Shown: piece after piece, positions 63,245 through 64,000 of the stretch
How the letters are laid out: each line of letters starts with the position of its first letter
Numbering within the stretch: the first letter of the stretch is position 1
Origin: Paenibacillus sp. GM2
GTDB lineage: Bacteria; Bacillota; Bacilli; Paenibacillales; Paenibacillaceae
DNA: 64,000 nucleotides
Assembly (NCBI RefSeq): GCF_900069005.2
Contig: NZ_LN831276.1
Location: forward strand, 87,874 to 151,873
Direction of reading: 5' to 3'
The notes under the pieces: generated by a model
Seen by the model: the letters and a program-made list of their open reading frames with translations, nothing else
Databases searched by the model: none
Told to the model about the DNA's origin: nothing
Program-made: the position numbers and the translations under genes

Positions 63245-63315
63245 ATTGTAGGTATATAAGAAAGCGCTAACAATTTAAGTTTGTTTACTTTTGTTCTAAT
63301 TTTTTTACTTATTCT
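63245..63315 (-). promoter_or_regulatory. Promoter with cre and direct repeats before the foldase gene
   Basis: -35 TTGTTA (63268-63273), 17-base spacer, -10 TACAAT (63245-63250), reading leftward. A cre-like AGAAAGCGCTAACA (63259-63272, 13 of 14 positions) overlaps the -35. Upstream, AAGTAAACAAACTT and AAGTAAAAAAATT are direct repeats about 20 bases apart. Confidence 0.7.
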
Positions 63316-63358
63316 GGCGTTTAAAGTCATCCAGCTTCGCTGTTTATTACTTTTATTC

Positions 63359-64000
63359 CTATAGCGCTTCTCTTTCTGTCCGCCCGTCTGCGGACTGCTG
63401 TCTAAGCTGCTGCGGAGAGACATCATATACTTTTCTGAACATTTTGGAGAAATAGGAGAAATTATAATAACCCAAGGTTTTAGCGATATCCGAGATCGGC
63501 AACGTTGAACTCATGATCAGGTCCTTAGCCAAGGACATGCGTGTATTCAAAATATAATCCGTGATCGACTCCCCTAGCTCCCGCTTGAACAGTCGCGATA
63601 AGTAAGCCGGATTCAAGTGCACATAACTGGCCAGCTGCTCTCTAGTAATCGGCTCATTCAGATGCTCGGTGATATAATACTGAATCCGCCGAATGACCGA
63701 ATGATTCTGGTGCAGCTCATCATGGATGATTCCGGCCACCTGGAGCACCTCTTCTTCCAGCTGCAGAAGGCTGCGTGGCTGGTCATTCAGCAGCAGCCCG
63801 TCCTGGCCCTTCAGCAGTTCCACCGCATTCAGCCCGTTCTTATGCAGCACATAGTGCGCCATTTGCATAAATTCATTGCGGAAGCCCTCCAGCTCAGCCA
63901 TAGACAACCGCTCGAACTGTCCTATCTCCGATACTCTGCTGCGGATTTCCTCCTGCAGCTCCTCCAGCTTGCCTTGCTCCAGCAGAATCGTCCACGTTGA
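63359..64000 (-). CDS. YesN-type AraC regulator (N-terminus beyond window)
   Basis: The frame is open to the window edge without a start, so only the last 213 residues are present. The C-terminal AraC domain (last 110 residues) has ITREQLASYVHLNPAYLSRLFKRELGESITDYI and ISDIAKTLGYYNFSYFSKMFRKVYDVSPQQLR. The helical region before it resembles the middle of two-component YesN proteins rather than a sugar-binding cupin. It probably activates the foldase/beta-helix unit. Confidence 0.9.
   Translation of the reverse strand, partial: STWTILLEQGKLEELQEEIRSRVSEIGQFERLSMAELEGFRNEFMQMAHYVLHKNGLNAVELLKGQDGLLLNDQPRSLLQLEEEVLQVAGIIHDELHQNHSVIRRIQYYITEHLNEPITREQLASYVHLNPAYLSRLFKRELGESITDYILNTRMSLAKDLIMSSTLPISDIAKTLGYYNFSYFSKMFRKVYDVSPQQLRQQSADGRTEREAL

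Overview
The window looks like a chromosomal segment of a Paenibacillus-type Firmicute of moderate GC content. The indicators are YesM/YesN two-component systems beside LplABC-type sugar importers, GH35 and GH18 enzymes, Shine-Dalgarno sites of the GGAGG type, tandem T-box leaders, an M-box riboswitch, a FapR box, and dispersed repeats ending in CTTTTTGAAC. There is no tRNA, rRNA, CRISPR array, transposase or prophage gene. The species assignment is inference; the rest is read from motifs and translated sequence.

Layout: 1-10 kb is mostly housekeeping: a truncated metallo-beta-lactamase-fold hydrolase behind a perfect palindrome, a small conserved protein, an MFS exporter, Mn-dependent pyrophosphatase ppaC, an OmpR-type two-component system, hflX, a DUF2500 membrane protein and a short-chain dehydrogenase. 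9.9-13 kb is a magnesium unit: promoter, M-box, terminator, a short leader ORF, a second terminator, then mgtA. 13-24 kb holds a UvrD-like helicase, an RlmA-type methyltransferase, a CstR-type persulfide-sensing cluster with two rhodaneses, a FapR-controlled fabH, small hypothetical genes, a DsrE-like protein, a class V PLP enzyme, a SAM methyltransferase and a ketopantoate reductase. 24-26.5 kb is a divergent marR/DHA2-exporter pair with a nested operator.

26.8-30.2 kb is a second-type threonyl-tRNA synthetase that lacks the TGS domain and all four editing-site residues. One promoter and three tandem T-box leaders precede it. Each leader carries a copy of a dispersed hairpin, and a larger dispersed repeat lies between leaders 2 and 3. 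30-34.6 kb has an ECF sigma/anti-sigma pair and an ABC exporter behind a short-ORF attenuator.

34.8-43 kb is an alpha-glucoside (GH13) import operon with its LacI regulator and three matching operators, followed by a multidomain chitinase. 43-49 kb is an OmpR-type regulator, sensor kinase, ATPase and FtsX-type permease operon of the peptide-resistance kind. 49-64 kb is a polysaccharide-utilisation region: YesM/YesN, LplABC-type importer, Gfo/Idh/MocA oxidoreductase and GH35 beta-galactosidase, then a secreted beta-helix protein, a PrsA/SurA-like foldase and the end of another YesN-type regulator. Two promoters in this region share the same arrangement: -35 overlapped by a CcpA-like cre site, preceded by direct repeats.

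The most interesting material is in the leaders: the two-step mgtA leader, the triplicated T-box array with embedded repeats upstream of an editing-less ThrRS, and the attenuators before the ABC exporter and yesM.
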